Positions 1-8,487 of a stretch of DNA of 64,000 bases are shown here, one piece after another. A model generated the notes under the pieces. It did no database searches and was not told the DNA's origin. It worked only from the letters and a program-made list of their open reading frames with translations. The stretch is taken from the NCBI GenBank assembly GCA_964607445.1, contig CAZSKN010000001.1:1-64000 (forward strand), in the 5' to 3' direction. Made by a program: the position numbers and the translations under genes. The number at the start of each line of letters is the position of its first letter. The stretch's first letter is position 1. This DNA is from CALCKU01 sp964607445. Its GTDB lineage: Bacteria > Pseudomonadota > Alphaproteobacteria > Caulobacterales > Maricaulaceae.

Positions 1-150
1 GAAGTTTGTTTTAGGCCGATAATATGAGTCGTGCCGGGATAGGCTTTTTTCAGACGCTTCACATAAAGACGCCCTGCGAATCAATAATGCCTACCACTTC
101 CGCGACCCCGCAAGCTCTTACATCCAGAGTTGCGCATGAGGGGTATAATT
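1..150 (-). other. Possible remnant or 5' part of a minus-strand gene at the window edge
   Basis: Read on the minus strand, about 140 bases give protein-like sequence in two frames that meet at about position 62. The upstream frame ends GVAEVVGIIDSQGVFM then a TGA. The other frame continues VKRLKKAYPGTTHIIGLKQT off the left edge. Joined, they would read as one continuous coding segment, so this could be a frameshifted gene. It could also be a short gene starting with GTG at about position 62, or chance. I cannot name a family; the VKRL run is loosely reminiscent of S24 repressor tails but that is weak. The remaining bases up to 250 hold nothing I recognise apart from the leader of the next gene. 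Confidence 0.2.
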
Positions 151-250
151 TCTCGAAGGTTTAAATAGGCCCCATCTTGATTGGCCACGAGGTCTGGACA
201 TGTTGTGTCGAAATGATAGGCTATGACTTAGACGGATTTATAATTCATAC

Positions 251-3200
251 ATGCGACTTTTTTCTTATAAAAACAGACCCGTTCACTTAGGGCCCTATCC
301 GTTAGAGCGCCTGATACGTCAAGCGCCGGAGGCGGACCTTTCCCATGTCCCGCCGCCCCGCGCCATTTCATTTCATGACCCGGAAAATCGTGACAATCTT
401 ATTAATGCTATGGCGCCATATGCAGCTATGCTGGATGCCATTCGGGACGGCATGGTTAAAAAAGAGCGCGGCGAAATTCCAACGGACCCAAGCGAACGCA
501 GTCAACACCTCAAGGCCTTTGCCTATTATCATGACGCTTCACAAGTCGGTGTCTGTCACCTCACACCAGAGATGTTTTTGAAAATACCCGTGAGCAATCC
601 CGACATAGATCAATTAGCCCAAGACCTTATGACACGCCAAACCAAAACTCTGGCGTCGGGAATTGATCTGGTCATGGCCGAACTGAAAGACACAATGAGC
701 GCCCCTCCGCGCCAGATTAACCATCATAGCTCTGCGCTCGTCATCTTATATGAATACCCGCGTGACCCCAGAACTGACGAGCCGGGAACCGACTGGTTTC
801 AAAATGCCCAAGCCCAGCGCGCCAGTGTACGCGGGGCGGAAACGGCTGTGGTATTGGCCAATTATATTCGTCTGTTAGGATATGACGCCCGTAGCCATAC
901 GGCAAGTTGTTCCGACATCGATCTCAATAAATTAGCCATCGCTTCGGGTCTCGGTGAAGTTATAGACACTTCAACAGGTCCGGTTATCAGCAATCCGTTC
1001 TTAGGCTCGCGTTTCGGTATTGTCGCGGTAACAACAACGTTTGAGATGACGGCCGACCGTCCGTTAAAGCCGCGGGCCAATCTCTCTGTGGTCGAGCGGC
1101 TGAAAAGTCACGGCCCGGCGTGGTGGGCGGGCAAAGGTTTTGCAAAAAATGCCTTTAATGCCCTGCCCTATAAATCCCGTGATTTCAAAGACGGCGCCTA
1201 TCCGTTCGAAAAAACAAAACGCGTAGATTCACCCACCACCTTTATTGATGAAGCCCGGGTACCGCGCGTTCCCAAACGAACCGATATGTTTGCGCGCGCT
1301 ATTTTTGGCGATATGGGAATCCATGTTCAAAATGGGGCAAAAAACGGCAATTATGTTCGCAAGAACGCGGCCAGTTACGGCCCTCGCCGCCCATTGGCCG
1401 CCTTTGTTTTAATGCAAGATGGTGAAACCGCCCCGACAATTTCGTCACACACCCAAGACCCCCAACGCAATGCGGATAATATTCACGCAGCACTTTATTT
1501 TATGGGGGCGGATGCCGTCGGTATATCGCGCTGTCCTGATTGGGTCTATTACTCCCATGATGCCGTAGGAGAGACAATCCAGCCCTATCATGAAAATGCC
1601 ATCTCTATGGTCATTGACCAAGGACATGAAACCATGGAGGGGGCATCCGGCGATGATTGGATTGCCTGCTCGCAATCTATGCGCGCCTATTTACGATTTT
1701 CGCTTTTAGGCGGGATTATCGCTGAACACATACGACGTCTCGGCTATAGCGCGCGCAGCCATACGGTTATGGACGGCGAGGTTTTACAACCCCCTCTCCT
1801 ACTTTTGGCCGGGCTTGGCGAAGTCAGTCGTATCGGAGAAGTTATATTAAATCCATTTCTCGGGCCGCGATTAAAATCTGGTGTCATTACCACCAATATG
1901 CCGTTGACCCACAGCCAGCCCATTGATTTCGGCTTACAGAACTTCTGTAATAATTGTAATAAATGTGCTCGGGAATGCCCGAGCGGAGCTATAACCGCTG
2001 GGCCTAAAACCATGTTTAACGGCTATGAAATATGGAAATCCGATAGCCAAAAATGCACAAGTTACCGCATTACCGTAAAAGAAGGCGCAATGTGCGGACG
2101 GTGTATGAAAACCTGCCCGTGGAATCTCGAAGGCCTGTTTACCGAAGCCCCCTTTCGATGGGCAGCCAGCCACATTCCCGTCTTGGCAAAATCCTTGGCC
2201 AAATTGGATGATAAATTGGGGAATGGACAAATAAATCCAGTTAAAAAATGGTGGTGGGATTTGGAAATGGTCGATGACGGCCCCTACACTCTCTCCGCTC
2301 ACGGGGCTCATAAACGCGCATTACAAACCGAGCTTGATCTAAAATTTGAGGACCAGACACTCGCAGTTTATCCGGCCAATCTTGCCCCGCCACCTTATCC
2401 GTTTCCATTTCCTATGGACCGCGAAAAAGGCATTCAGGCGTATAAAGATATGTTGAGCCCTCACGCGTATAAATTAAAATTAGCCAACCTAGCCGGACAA
2501 ACCGGCAATGCGAAACCGGATCTTGCGGGACTAAACCACCAATACCCGAATTTCGAAATGGATAAGGCTCCTGTTATCCGTGTCAAAATCTCCAAGGTCG
2601 AAAAACACACTGACGCCGTGACCCTGTATGAATTTCGTTCTATTGACGGCACACCACTGCCCGAATATGAAGCCGGTGCCCATATTGATGTTGTGGTTGC
2701 CCCCGAATTTTTCCGTCAATATAGTCTTTCCGGTGATCCCGCCGATCGATCCAAATACCAAATTGCCGTCTTGCGAGAACCGGAAGGTCGTGGCGGGTCA
2801 AACCTGTTACACCGCATTTTCACAGAAGGTCGCAAGGTTTTTATCTCTCACCCGATTAATCATTTCCCACTGGATGCGACACTTTCCAAAGCCTTTTTAA
2901 TGGGCGGCGGTATTGGAATTACCCCCATGATCGCTATGGCCCATAGCCTATATGCAAAAGGGCGTGATTTCGAATTTCATTATTCTTGTAAATCCCGAAG
3001 CAAGGCCGCGTTTTTAGATAGGCTCAAAGCAGTGCCGTGGACACATAAGATTTCACTACATATATCTGATGAAGACGGGCGCGCCGATTTCAATTCTATC
3101 TTGACACCCTATCAACCCGATCATCATCTCTATAGCTGTGGGCCTGATAGATATATAAGCGCCGTGTTAATGGCTGGCCTCCGGCAAGGGTGGCCGGATA

Positions 3201-3520
3201 GCGCTTTACATAAAGAATATTTTTCGCCCCCGGATGTACCCGTGTATGAAAATTTTGATTTTATACTCAAATTGACAAAATCAGGACGCGAAATTACGGT
3301 TAAGGCCAATGAAAGCGCAAGCCAGGCGCTGTCGGCGGCCGGGCTTAATATTCCCGAAAAATGTTCCGATGGAATATGCGGGGTCTGTAAATGCGGTCTT
3401 GTCAGCGGTGAGGTCGAACACAGGGATTTTGTACTGTCAAATAGCCAACGCAAAACCGATATTATATTATGCCAGTCCCGGGCCGCCCATGATGGCGGCA
3501 TAATCGAAATTGACCTCTAA
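251..3520 (+). CDS. Reductive dehalogenase-like protein fused to NAD(P)H flavin reductase and [2Fe-2S] ferredoxin
   Basis: 1089 aa. Residues 1-560 form a cobalamin-binding reductive-dehalogenase/QueG-like region that contains two copies of one module (about 197-277 and 481-557; shared LGY.ARSHT, GLGEV and NPFLG motifs). Next comes a bacterial-ferredoxin pair: C566, C569, C572, C576 and C602, C615, C618, C622. Residues about 770-980 are a ferredoxin-reductase module with RQYSLSG (flavin) and GGGIGITPM (nucleotide). The C-terminus is a plant-type [2Fe-2S] domain with C1038, C1043, C1046, C1074. Known family: self-sufficient, non-respiratory dehalogenases such as BhbA and the Nitratireductor enzyme RdhA have this order. 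No Tat signal or membrane anchor gene (rdhB) is seen, which fits a cytoplasmic enzyme. Inferred: NAD(P)H-driven removal of halogen from an aromatic substrate. Whether the catalytic Tyr/Lys/Arg set is present needs alignment; YY at 433-434 lies about where the Tyr is expected. There is no clear ribosome site; the start is supported by the family-like N-terminus. Confidence 0.85.
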   Translation: MRLFSYKNRPVHLGPYPLERLIRQAPEADLSHVPPPRAISFHDPENRDNLINAMAPYAAMLDAIRDGMVKKERGEIPTDPSERSQHLKAFAYYHDASQVGVCHLTPEMFLKIPVSNPDIDQLAQDLMTRQTKTLASGIDLVMAELKDTMSAPPRQINHHSSALVILYEYPRDPRTDEPGTDWFQNAQAQRASVRGAETAVVLANYIRLLGYDARSHTASCSDIDLNKLAIASGLGEVIDTSTGPVISNPFLGSRFGIVAVTTTFEMTADRPLKPRANLSVVERLKSHGPAWWAGKGFAKNAFNALPYKSRDFKDGAYPFEKTKRVDSPTTFIDEARVPRVPKRTDMFARAIFGDMGIHVQNGAKNGNYVRKNAASYGPRRPLAAFVLMQDGETAPTISSHTQDPQRNADNIHAALYFMGADAVGISRCPDWVYYSHDAVGETIQPYHENAISMVIDQGHETMEGASGDDWIACSQSMRAYLRFSLLGGIIAEHIRRLGYSARSHTVMDGEVLQPPLLLLAGLGEVSRIGEVILNPFLGPRLKSGVITTNMPLTHSQPIDFGLQNFCNNCNKCARECPSGAITAGPKTMFNGYEIWKSDSQKCTSYRITVKEGAMCGRCMKTCPWNLEGLFTEAPFRWAASHIPVLAKSLAKLDDKLGNGQINPVKKWWWDLEMVDDGPYTLSAHGAHKRALQTELDLKFEDQTLAVYPANLAPPPYPFPFPMDREKGIQAYKDMLSPHAYKLKLANLAGQTGNAKPDLAGLNHQYPNFEMDKAPVIRVKISKVEKHTDAVTLYEFRSIDGTPLPEYEAGAHIDVVVAPEFFRQYSLSGDPADRSKYQIAVLREPEGRGGSNLLHRIFTEGRKVFISHPINHFPLDATLSKAFLMGGGIGITPMIAMAHSLYAKGRDFEFHYSCKSRSKAAFLDRLKAVPWTHKISLHISDEDGRADFNSILTPYQPDHHLYSCGPDRYISAVLMAGLRQGWPDSALHKEYFSPPDVPVYENFDFILKLTKSGREITVKANESASQALSAAGLNIPEKCSDGICGVCKCGLVSGEVEHRDFVLSNSQRKTDIILCQSRAAHDGGIIEIDL

Positions 3521-3663
3521 CCCCCGAACCTTATTCATCAAAATCTGTAAAAGGGCATCTAACCGCCTCTGTGAGCCTTAGAACTTACCCTCAAAATACA
3601 TATTAAGGCGTTTTTCATTAAATCTTGCTAGAGGCGTACCAAATCTAGACTTAAGGGTAGAGC

Positions 3664-4836
3664 GTGAATTTTTCTCCAAAATCTTTACGGCAAATTGGCG
3701 TTAAAACCGCGCCGGAACTGACGCCGGATGACATCGCGGCTTGGCACAATATGCGCGCCGAGAATCCGGCTCTGTATAGTCCCTATTTCCATCCGGCCTA
3801 TACACAGCTTGTCGCCACCCTTCGCACGGACGTTCAGATCGCTATTTTATATGAAGATGGGCGCCCCGTCGTGTTCTTGCCCTTTCAAGGTGCACGGTCT
3901 GGTAAAACAGGTTTCACACAACCTATCGGCATGCCAATGACAGATTACCACGGGTTTATCTGCACATCAAAAACCGAGTTCAGCCCGTTTGAATTCTTAA
4001 GGTCCGCCGGCTTGGGCGCCTTTCATTATAATACATTAATTGATCATAACCATCATCTTGCCCCACATACAGCACACGAACAAAATGCAACAATGATGGT
4101 TCTCAAGGACGGCGCAGACAACTGGCGCGCCGCGCGCGATAGTAGCTATCGACGCCACCTTAAAAGCCATCGTCGCCGGATACGCAAAGCTGAAGACACA
4201 TATGGTCCGCGCCGCTTTATCTATAAAAGCCAGGATTATAAAGTCTTTACACAACTCATGGATTGGAAACGTACTAAATTTCAAGAGACCGGAAAATATG
4301 ATGTCTTATCCGTAAATTGGACACGGGATTTACTGGAAACACTGTGGCGCGACGGGTTTAACGGCCTGCAATGCGATATGCATGCCCTTTATTTCGGCGA
4401 TCATTTAGCGGCGATTGATTTAGGCCTCAGCGATGGCCCCGTCTTCCATAGCTGGATTGTCGCCTATGATAATGGCGTGCAAAGCTTGGCCCCGGGCATT
4501 CAATTGCTCGAAGGCTTAATAGATGCCAGCATAGATTTAGGATATGAAAAACTAGATTTAGGCGCTGGTATAGACGGTTATAAGCGACATTACGCCAGTG
4601 ACCCTGTCACGGTTTCGTCTGGCTTTTTGGCTTTGCGAGGCCCCGTCGGCACCCTGTCTCGGCTTTACGGCGCCACAGAAAAGCTGGGTGAACGGGGTCG
4701 TCTTGGCTCTATGGGTCGCCTGCCCGGAAAATTCCGACGACGCTACAGCCAGATCGCGGCCTGTGACGATAGCTTTTCAGGCCGGGCCAAAGCCATGGTG
4801 GATGCGGTTAAAACGACAGCAAAACTACAGTCTTAA
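3664..4836 (+). CDS. GNAT-fold acyltransferase of the CelD/FemAB type (PF13480-like)
   Basis: 390 aa with a GTG start. The central part (about residues 150-310) has the layout of the Acetyltransf_6 domain: a basic RRHLKSHRRRIRKAE segment, then the AAIDLGLSDG and LDLGAGIDGYKRHYASDP region typical of CelD/BcsL-like proteins, which have been linked to exopolysaccharide modification. No signal peptide, so it is probably cytoplasmic. The C-terminal 60 residues are basic and lack a recognisable domain. The gene ends 19 bases before the stop of the convergent TPR gene. The substrate cannot be read from the sequence. A glycosyltransferase and an epimerase-like gene downstream make an envelope or polysaccharide role plausible, but this is only context. 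Confidence 0.7.
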   Translation: MNFSPKSLRQIGVKTAPELTPDDIAAWHNMRAENPALYSPYFHPAYTQLVATLRTDVQIAILYEDGRPVVFLPFQGARSGKTGFTQPIGMPMTDYHGFICTSKTEFSPFEFLRSAGLGAFHYNTLIDHNHHLAPHTAHEQNATMMVLKDGADNWRAARDSSYRRHLKSHRRRIRKAEDTYGPRRFIYKSQDYKVFTQLMDWKRTKFQETGKYDVLSVNWTRDLLETLWRDGFNGLQCDMHALYFGDHLAAIDLGLSDGPVFHSWIVAYDNGVQSLAPGIQLLEGLIDASIDLGYEKLDLGAGIDGYKRHYASDPVTVSSGFLALRGPVGTLSRLYGATEKLGERGRLGSMGRLPGKFRRRYSQIAACDDSFSGRAKAMVDAVKTTAKLQS

Positions 4837-4855
4837 GCCGTTTTAAAAACATATT

Positions 4856-5542
4856 TTACTTTAAGGCCTCTAATCTTATCGCCTCATTAATCTCGCCGCG
4901 AACAACCGCCGTTTCGACACTTGTCGGGTCCGCATTTAAAGCCTGTTCAATGTCCAATTTTGCACTTGTCAATTTTCCTTGATTACGGCGAGCATCCGCG
5001 CGGTAACGCAAGGCGCCGGGATGTTCAGGTGCAAATTTCAACACTGATGTCAGGTCAATTTCAGCGTAATCATACCGGCCCAACAAAGCATATGCGCGGG
5101 CACGGGCGATACGCAGGTCAATATGGGACTCACGTAATGCCAAGCCCTCTGTCGCCGCCGTATAGGCTTCTAGAGGGTTATTTGCGATCAGCCAAAAATT
5201 AGCAGATTCAGCAAAAAAGTCTGCGCGCATATCTTTCGTGCCACCGTCCGGAGCTTTTGCTAATTTCCCCAAGCGGAAGGCGGCTTCTTCCTTTTGTCCA
5301 ACAGCGAACAAAGCCATGGCCTCGCAATGTTTTGCACGGCGCCCTCCGCCTTCATCCCGCCAGATCATAGCATTTTCATAAGCCGTATCGGCATCTTTTG
5401 CGATAGCCTCTATACAATTCTCATGACGTTTATCAAATTCAGCCGTCAGGTCGGCACTATATGCAGACACGGGAAGAAAGATAATGGCAAAGCTCCATAT
5501 TCGCGGTAGGATTGTGTAAGCAGAAGAAAAGCGTGTTATCAT
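4856..5542 (-). CDS. Secreted tetratricopeptide-repeat protein
   Basis: 228 aa. The N-terminus has a hydrophobic signal segment (about residues 12-30) ending in a SAYSA-type cleavage site. Helical repeats of TPR type follow, clearest at residues 120-215 (PLEAYTAATEGLALRESHIDLRIARARAYALLGRYDYAEIDL and the next unit). Such proteins usually act as protein-binding scaffolds in the periplasm; no enzyme motif is seen. It is divergent from the dehydrogenase-monooxygenase fusion, with only 34 bases between the two starts, so both promoters must be very compact or lie partly inside the neighbouring gene. A second small TPR protein of similar style is at 28645-29064. Confidence 0.65.
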   Translation of the reverse strand: MITRFSSAYTILPRIWSFAIIFLPVSAYSADLTAEFDKRHENCIEAIAKDADTAYENAMIWRDEGGGRRAKHCEAMALFAVGQKEEAAFRLGKLAKAPDGGTKDMRADFFAESANFWLIANNPLEAYTAATEGLALRESHIDLRIARARAYALLGRYDYAEIDLTSVLKFAPEHPGALRYRADARRNQGKLTSAKLDIEQALNADPTSVETAVVRGEINEAIRLEALK

Positions 5543-5576
5543 AATACGGTTGTAATCAGGAGACGCGTTAACAGCA

Positions 5577-6815
5577 ATGCCTAGAACTGTTAAAAGTCAG
5601 AGAGAAAATCGTCCTATAGCGCTCCTACTCGGAGCCGGCTATAGTGCCTATGCCCTCATCCCGTCTTTGCTTGAGGCCGGATACCGCGTTATTGCGACAA
5701 CGCGCACAGATGCCAAAATATCCGCGCTAAAAAACCTCGGAGCGGAGGTCTTGGTTTTTAACGACCAATTTCCGCGCTCATTAAAACAGGTGATAACACA
5801 TTGCTCTGTACTTTTAAGCTCCATCCCTCCGGATGAAAACGGAGATCCCGTTATCCGGTACTTAAACTCCATACCAGACCTGCATCTGGCCCCGCATTTG
5901 AATTGGGCTGGATATTTATCGGCGACAAGTGTCTATGGCCATCGCGATGGGAAGTGGGTATTTGAAGATGAATTGTTAAAACCAAGGACCCGCCGTGGCA
6001 AATTACGTCTGAAGGCCGAGATCGAGTGGATAGAAAGCGGACTGCCCGTCCATATCTTTCGATTGGCGGGCATATATGGCCCCAAGATCGAAAATTTAGA
6101 ACGCAATCCATTTGAGCGTCTACGCAAAGGCAAAGCGCGCGCTGTTGTAAAACCCGGTCATACCGTAAACCGTATCCATGTCGAAGATATTGCCCGCGCC
6201 CTTTTGGCGTCAATTCACGCGCCTGATCCGTTGATGATTTATAATCTTGCCGATGACCACCCCGCCCCGCCCCAAGACGTAATAGATTTTGCCGCAGCCA
6301 TCATTGATACGCCCCGTCCGCCCCGCATTGACCATAATGCGGCCGATCTATCCGATATGGCCAGAAGTTTTTACACGGAAACAAAATCCGTCTCTAATTT
6401 ACGCGCTAAAACGCTATTGAAATGGCACCCTCGCTATTCCAACTACAAATTGGGATTAATGTCTATTGAAAGACAGAACTTTCCTAACTCCGTGTTTTTG
6501 GCTGGACATTTAGACGTTCCCAAAGGTGAACTTGCCTCGGTTAAACGCGCCCTTAAAACACATATACATCTGAGTGTCCAAGAACCCGACTGCCAAAGAT
6601 TCCGGATATGGCAAGACGACCAAACCCCGACACGTTTCCATGTATTTGAAATATTTAGATCACCTTTGGCATTTTACCGACATCAAGACCGTATGAAAAA
6701 CAGCGAATGGGCACATGTATCCCGGCACGCTATACGTCACTATGAAACCTTGGGCCTAGATACAAATGACACGCTGGGTTCTGCAAACAGGAAGATGCCG
6801 GAGACAGATTTATGA
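5577..6815 (+). CDS. NAD-dependent epimerase/dehydrogenase fused to an antibiotic-biosynthesis-monooxygenase (ABM/YgiN-like) domain
   Basis: 412 aa. Residues 12-290 are an extended short-chain dehydrogenase of the YeeZ type: dinucleotide motif GAGYSA at 19-24, ATSVYG with the catalytic-type Tyr near residue 121, and HVEDIARALLAS. Residues about 302-395 (VFLAGHLDVPKGELASVKRAL ... FHVFEIFRSPLAFYRHQ) match the small ferredoxin-like ABM fold seen in quinol monooxygenases. An AGGAG lies 14 bases before the ATG. The stop overlaps the start of the next gene (ATGA at 6812-6815), so the two are translationally coupled. The two domains normally occur as separate proteins; the fusion suggests a joint oxidative step, but the substrate is unknown. 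Confidence 0.7.
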   Translation: MPRTVKSQRENRPIALLLGAGYSAYALIPSLLEAGYRVIATTRTDAKISALKNLGAEVLVFNDQFPRSLKQVITHCSVLLSSIPPDENGDPVIRYLNSIPDLHLAPHLNWAGYLSATSVYGHRDGKWVFEDELLKPRTRRGKLRLKAEIEWIESGLPVHIFRLAGIYGPKIENLERNPFERLRKGKARAVVKPGHTVNRIHVEDIARALLASIHAPDPLMIYNLADDHPAPPQDVIDFAAAIIDTPRPPRIDHNAADLSDMARSFYTETKSVSNLRAKTLLKWHPRYSNYKLGLMSIERQNFPNSVFLAGHLDVPKGELASVKRALKTHIHLSVQEPDCQRFRIWQDDQTPTRFHVFEIFRSPLAFYRHQDRMKNSEWAHVSRHAIRHYETLGLDTNDTLGSANRKMPETDL

Positions 6816-7477
6816 CACGTCTCATTTATATGAGCTTATATATGTTCTGGCTATGTCTTTGTGTGAACATCTCCGCAATCGCGGCCGACGTTTCAATTGA
6901 AGATTTCAATGATTTAGCAAAAGCCCAATTCACCGAGGAGGAAATTATACACTTGCAACAGGCCAAAGCCGTCGTGCGTGTATGGAAAGACAAAACGGTG
7001 AATGATGGAGCTGCGGATATTATCGGCGGTATTGATATTGAGGCGACACCCGAGGTGATATGGGCACTTATGATCGATTGTGAGCGCAATAAAATTATCA
7101 TACCTGCGCTTAAAAAATGTTTGGTTTTGCAAGAAAGCCCGCCGGATCTTCATCCTCATTGGGATATTCGGGAACAAAAATTACGTCCCGGCGTCCTGCT
7201 ACCCCTTGTATCCTCCATTTTTAAAACAACATATTTCAAACCCCTATCAATGCATATAGAACGTGCGGGAGGAGATATGAAAATCCAACGCGGTCGCTGG
7301 GATCTTACGGCTTTAGAATCCGGTGTAACTCGGGTCTCGTACCGGGCCAGATTACGCCCTAAATTCCCTGTACCCGGAGGTCTGTTACGCCGGGGAAGCC
7401 GTAAAGATATTCCTGTTATTTTACAAAATTTGCGCGCCCTGTCAGAAGCTGATATGAAAGCCAGTGTAGACCCTTAA
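6812..7477 (+). CDS. Exported START/SRPBCC-like (polyketide cyclase/COQ10-type) protein
   Basis: 221 aa. An N-terminal signal peptide (about residues 1-25, ending NISAIAA) is followed by a lipid-binding START/SRPBCC-like domain: DIEATPEVIWALMIDCER, then PLSMHIERAGGDMKIQRGRWDLT, and PKFPVPGGLLRRGSRKDIP. Proteins of this shape bind hydrophobic ligands in the cleft of a helix-grip fold. It overlaps the preceding fusion gene by 4 bases and is probably co-transcribed with it, so it may carry or modify the same ligand. No catalytic residues can be assigned. Confidence 0.65.
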   Translation: MTRLIYMSLYMFWLCLCVNISAIAADVSIEDFNDLAKAQFTEEEIIHLQQAKAVVRVWKDKTVNDGAADIIGGIDIEATPEVIWALMIDCERNKIIIPALKKCLVLQESPPDLHPHWDIREQKLRPGVLLPLVSSIFKTTYFKPLSMHIERAGGDMKIQRGRWDLTALESGVTRVSYRARLRPKFPVPGGLLRRGSRKDIPVILQNLRALSEADMKASVDP

Positions 7478-7541
7478 TCTCTTTTCAATACCCCTGTCTT
7501 ATACTGACCTAAATCGCAAAGATGTGAAGATACGTCACATA

Positions 7542-7555
7542 ACAGTTCGAACTGT
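7542..7555. promoter_or_regulatory. Perfect 14-bp palindrome before the glycosyltransferase gene
   Basis: The sequence ACAGTTCGAACTGT is its own reverse complement and sits 17 bases before the ATG at 7573, followed by AATTTTT. It could be an operator, or a weak hairpin terminator for the upstream gene that stops at 7477. No family of regulator is assigned. Confidence 0.35.
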
Positions 7556-7572
7556 AATTTTTAAAGAGGATT

Positions 7573-8487
7573 ATGACCTTAAGTCCCTGTAAACTTGATA
7601 TTCTAGAAACAATGTTACGGGATGACATTACGCATAATGCTGGAGTGCATATAGCGCCTGAACTGACCTCTGGAAAACAGGTTAGCCTGATTATTCCTGT
7701 ACGCAATGATGATGCCGCCCTCAGCCAATTATTGCGAACACTCGACAGAATTGACGTGTTTGAGATCATTATTATAGACAGTACATATCGTACAGAACCC
7801 CCGATTTATCTGCTCCAAAATACCCACCTTCCATTACGCTGGTTTAGTTGCGAAAAAGGGCGTGGACGGCAAATTGATTTTGGCCTCAAACAGGCGCGTG
7901 GAGAGTTTATCTGGATTTTACATGCCGATAGTCTTCCGGCTCCTGACAGCGTAGACCATATCAGAACGCTCTTAAGTCATCCTAAAACGGCCATGGGGTG
8001 TTTTTCAATCCGTTTTGCGCAAAACCGCAAACAGACACCGTCTTTAGCGCTGAACCTATTTGCCCAATTTGCGCGATTAGAAACACGATTCACGACCTTT
8101 GGCGATCAAGGGTTTTTCTTTCGGCGCTCGGATTATCAAGATTTAGATATAGATTTACGCCAATATCCCTTATTAGAAGATGTCGCGCTTCGACAGGCCT
8201 TTAAAACATTGGGACATATTCGCAAATCCCCTCTCCTGCTTATTACATCGGCACGCAGGTTTGAGACCTATGGCGTTTGGCATACGCAATTAAAGAACAC
8301 GCTTTTAATTCTACGCTATATTTTAGGCGAAAATCCTGAAAAATTATATGGGCAATATTATACCCATGCCGAGAAAAAAACTTATAAGCTTTCGTTCCAA
8401 TCACCGCCAAAAGCCTTAGCAGCTTCACTTTCAGTCTTATACCCGCGCGCGCGCATGCAGAGTTCGAAACCCGGACGTACACGGTAA
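7573..8487 (+). CDS. Family 2 glycosyltransferase, TIGR04283-like
   Basis: 304 aa. GT-A fold features: VSLIIPVRNDDAALSQLL near residues 36-53, CEKGRGRQIDFGLKQARGEFIWILHAD (nucleotide-sugar and DxD-like region, about residues 95-121), FGDQGFFFRR and LLEDVALRQAFK. These are the hallmarks of the TIGR04283 group, some of which are tied to arsenosugar synthesis; no arsenic gene is nearby, so that role is not claimed. The usual acidic motif after the third strand is altered (IIIDSTYR). The last about 35 residues run antiparallel through the 3' end of the lipoprotein gene and look like an extension past the normal end of the domain. An AAGAGG ribosome site precedes the ATG. Confidence 0.75.
   Translation: MTLSPCKLDILETMLRDDITHNAGVHIAPELTSGKQVSLIIPVRNDDAALSQLLRTLDRIDVFEIIIIDSTYRTEPPIYLLQNTHLPLRWFSCEKGRGRQIDFGLKQARGEFIWILHADSLPAPDSVDHIRTLLSHPKTAMGCFSIRFAQNRKQTPSLALNLFAQFARLETRFTTFGDQGFFFRRSDYQDLDIDLRQYPLLEDVALRQAFKTLGHIRKSPLLLITSARRFETYGVWHTQLKNTLLILRYILGENPEKLYGQYYTHAEKKTYKLSFQSPPKALAASLSVLYPRARMQSSKPGRTR

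Noticed and set aside
151..250. Cobalamin riboswitch before the dehalogenase-like gene
   Set aside because: No B12-box sequence or long structured leader is visible.
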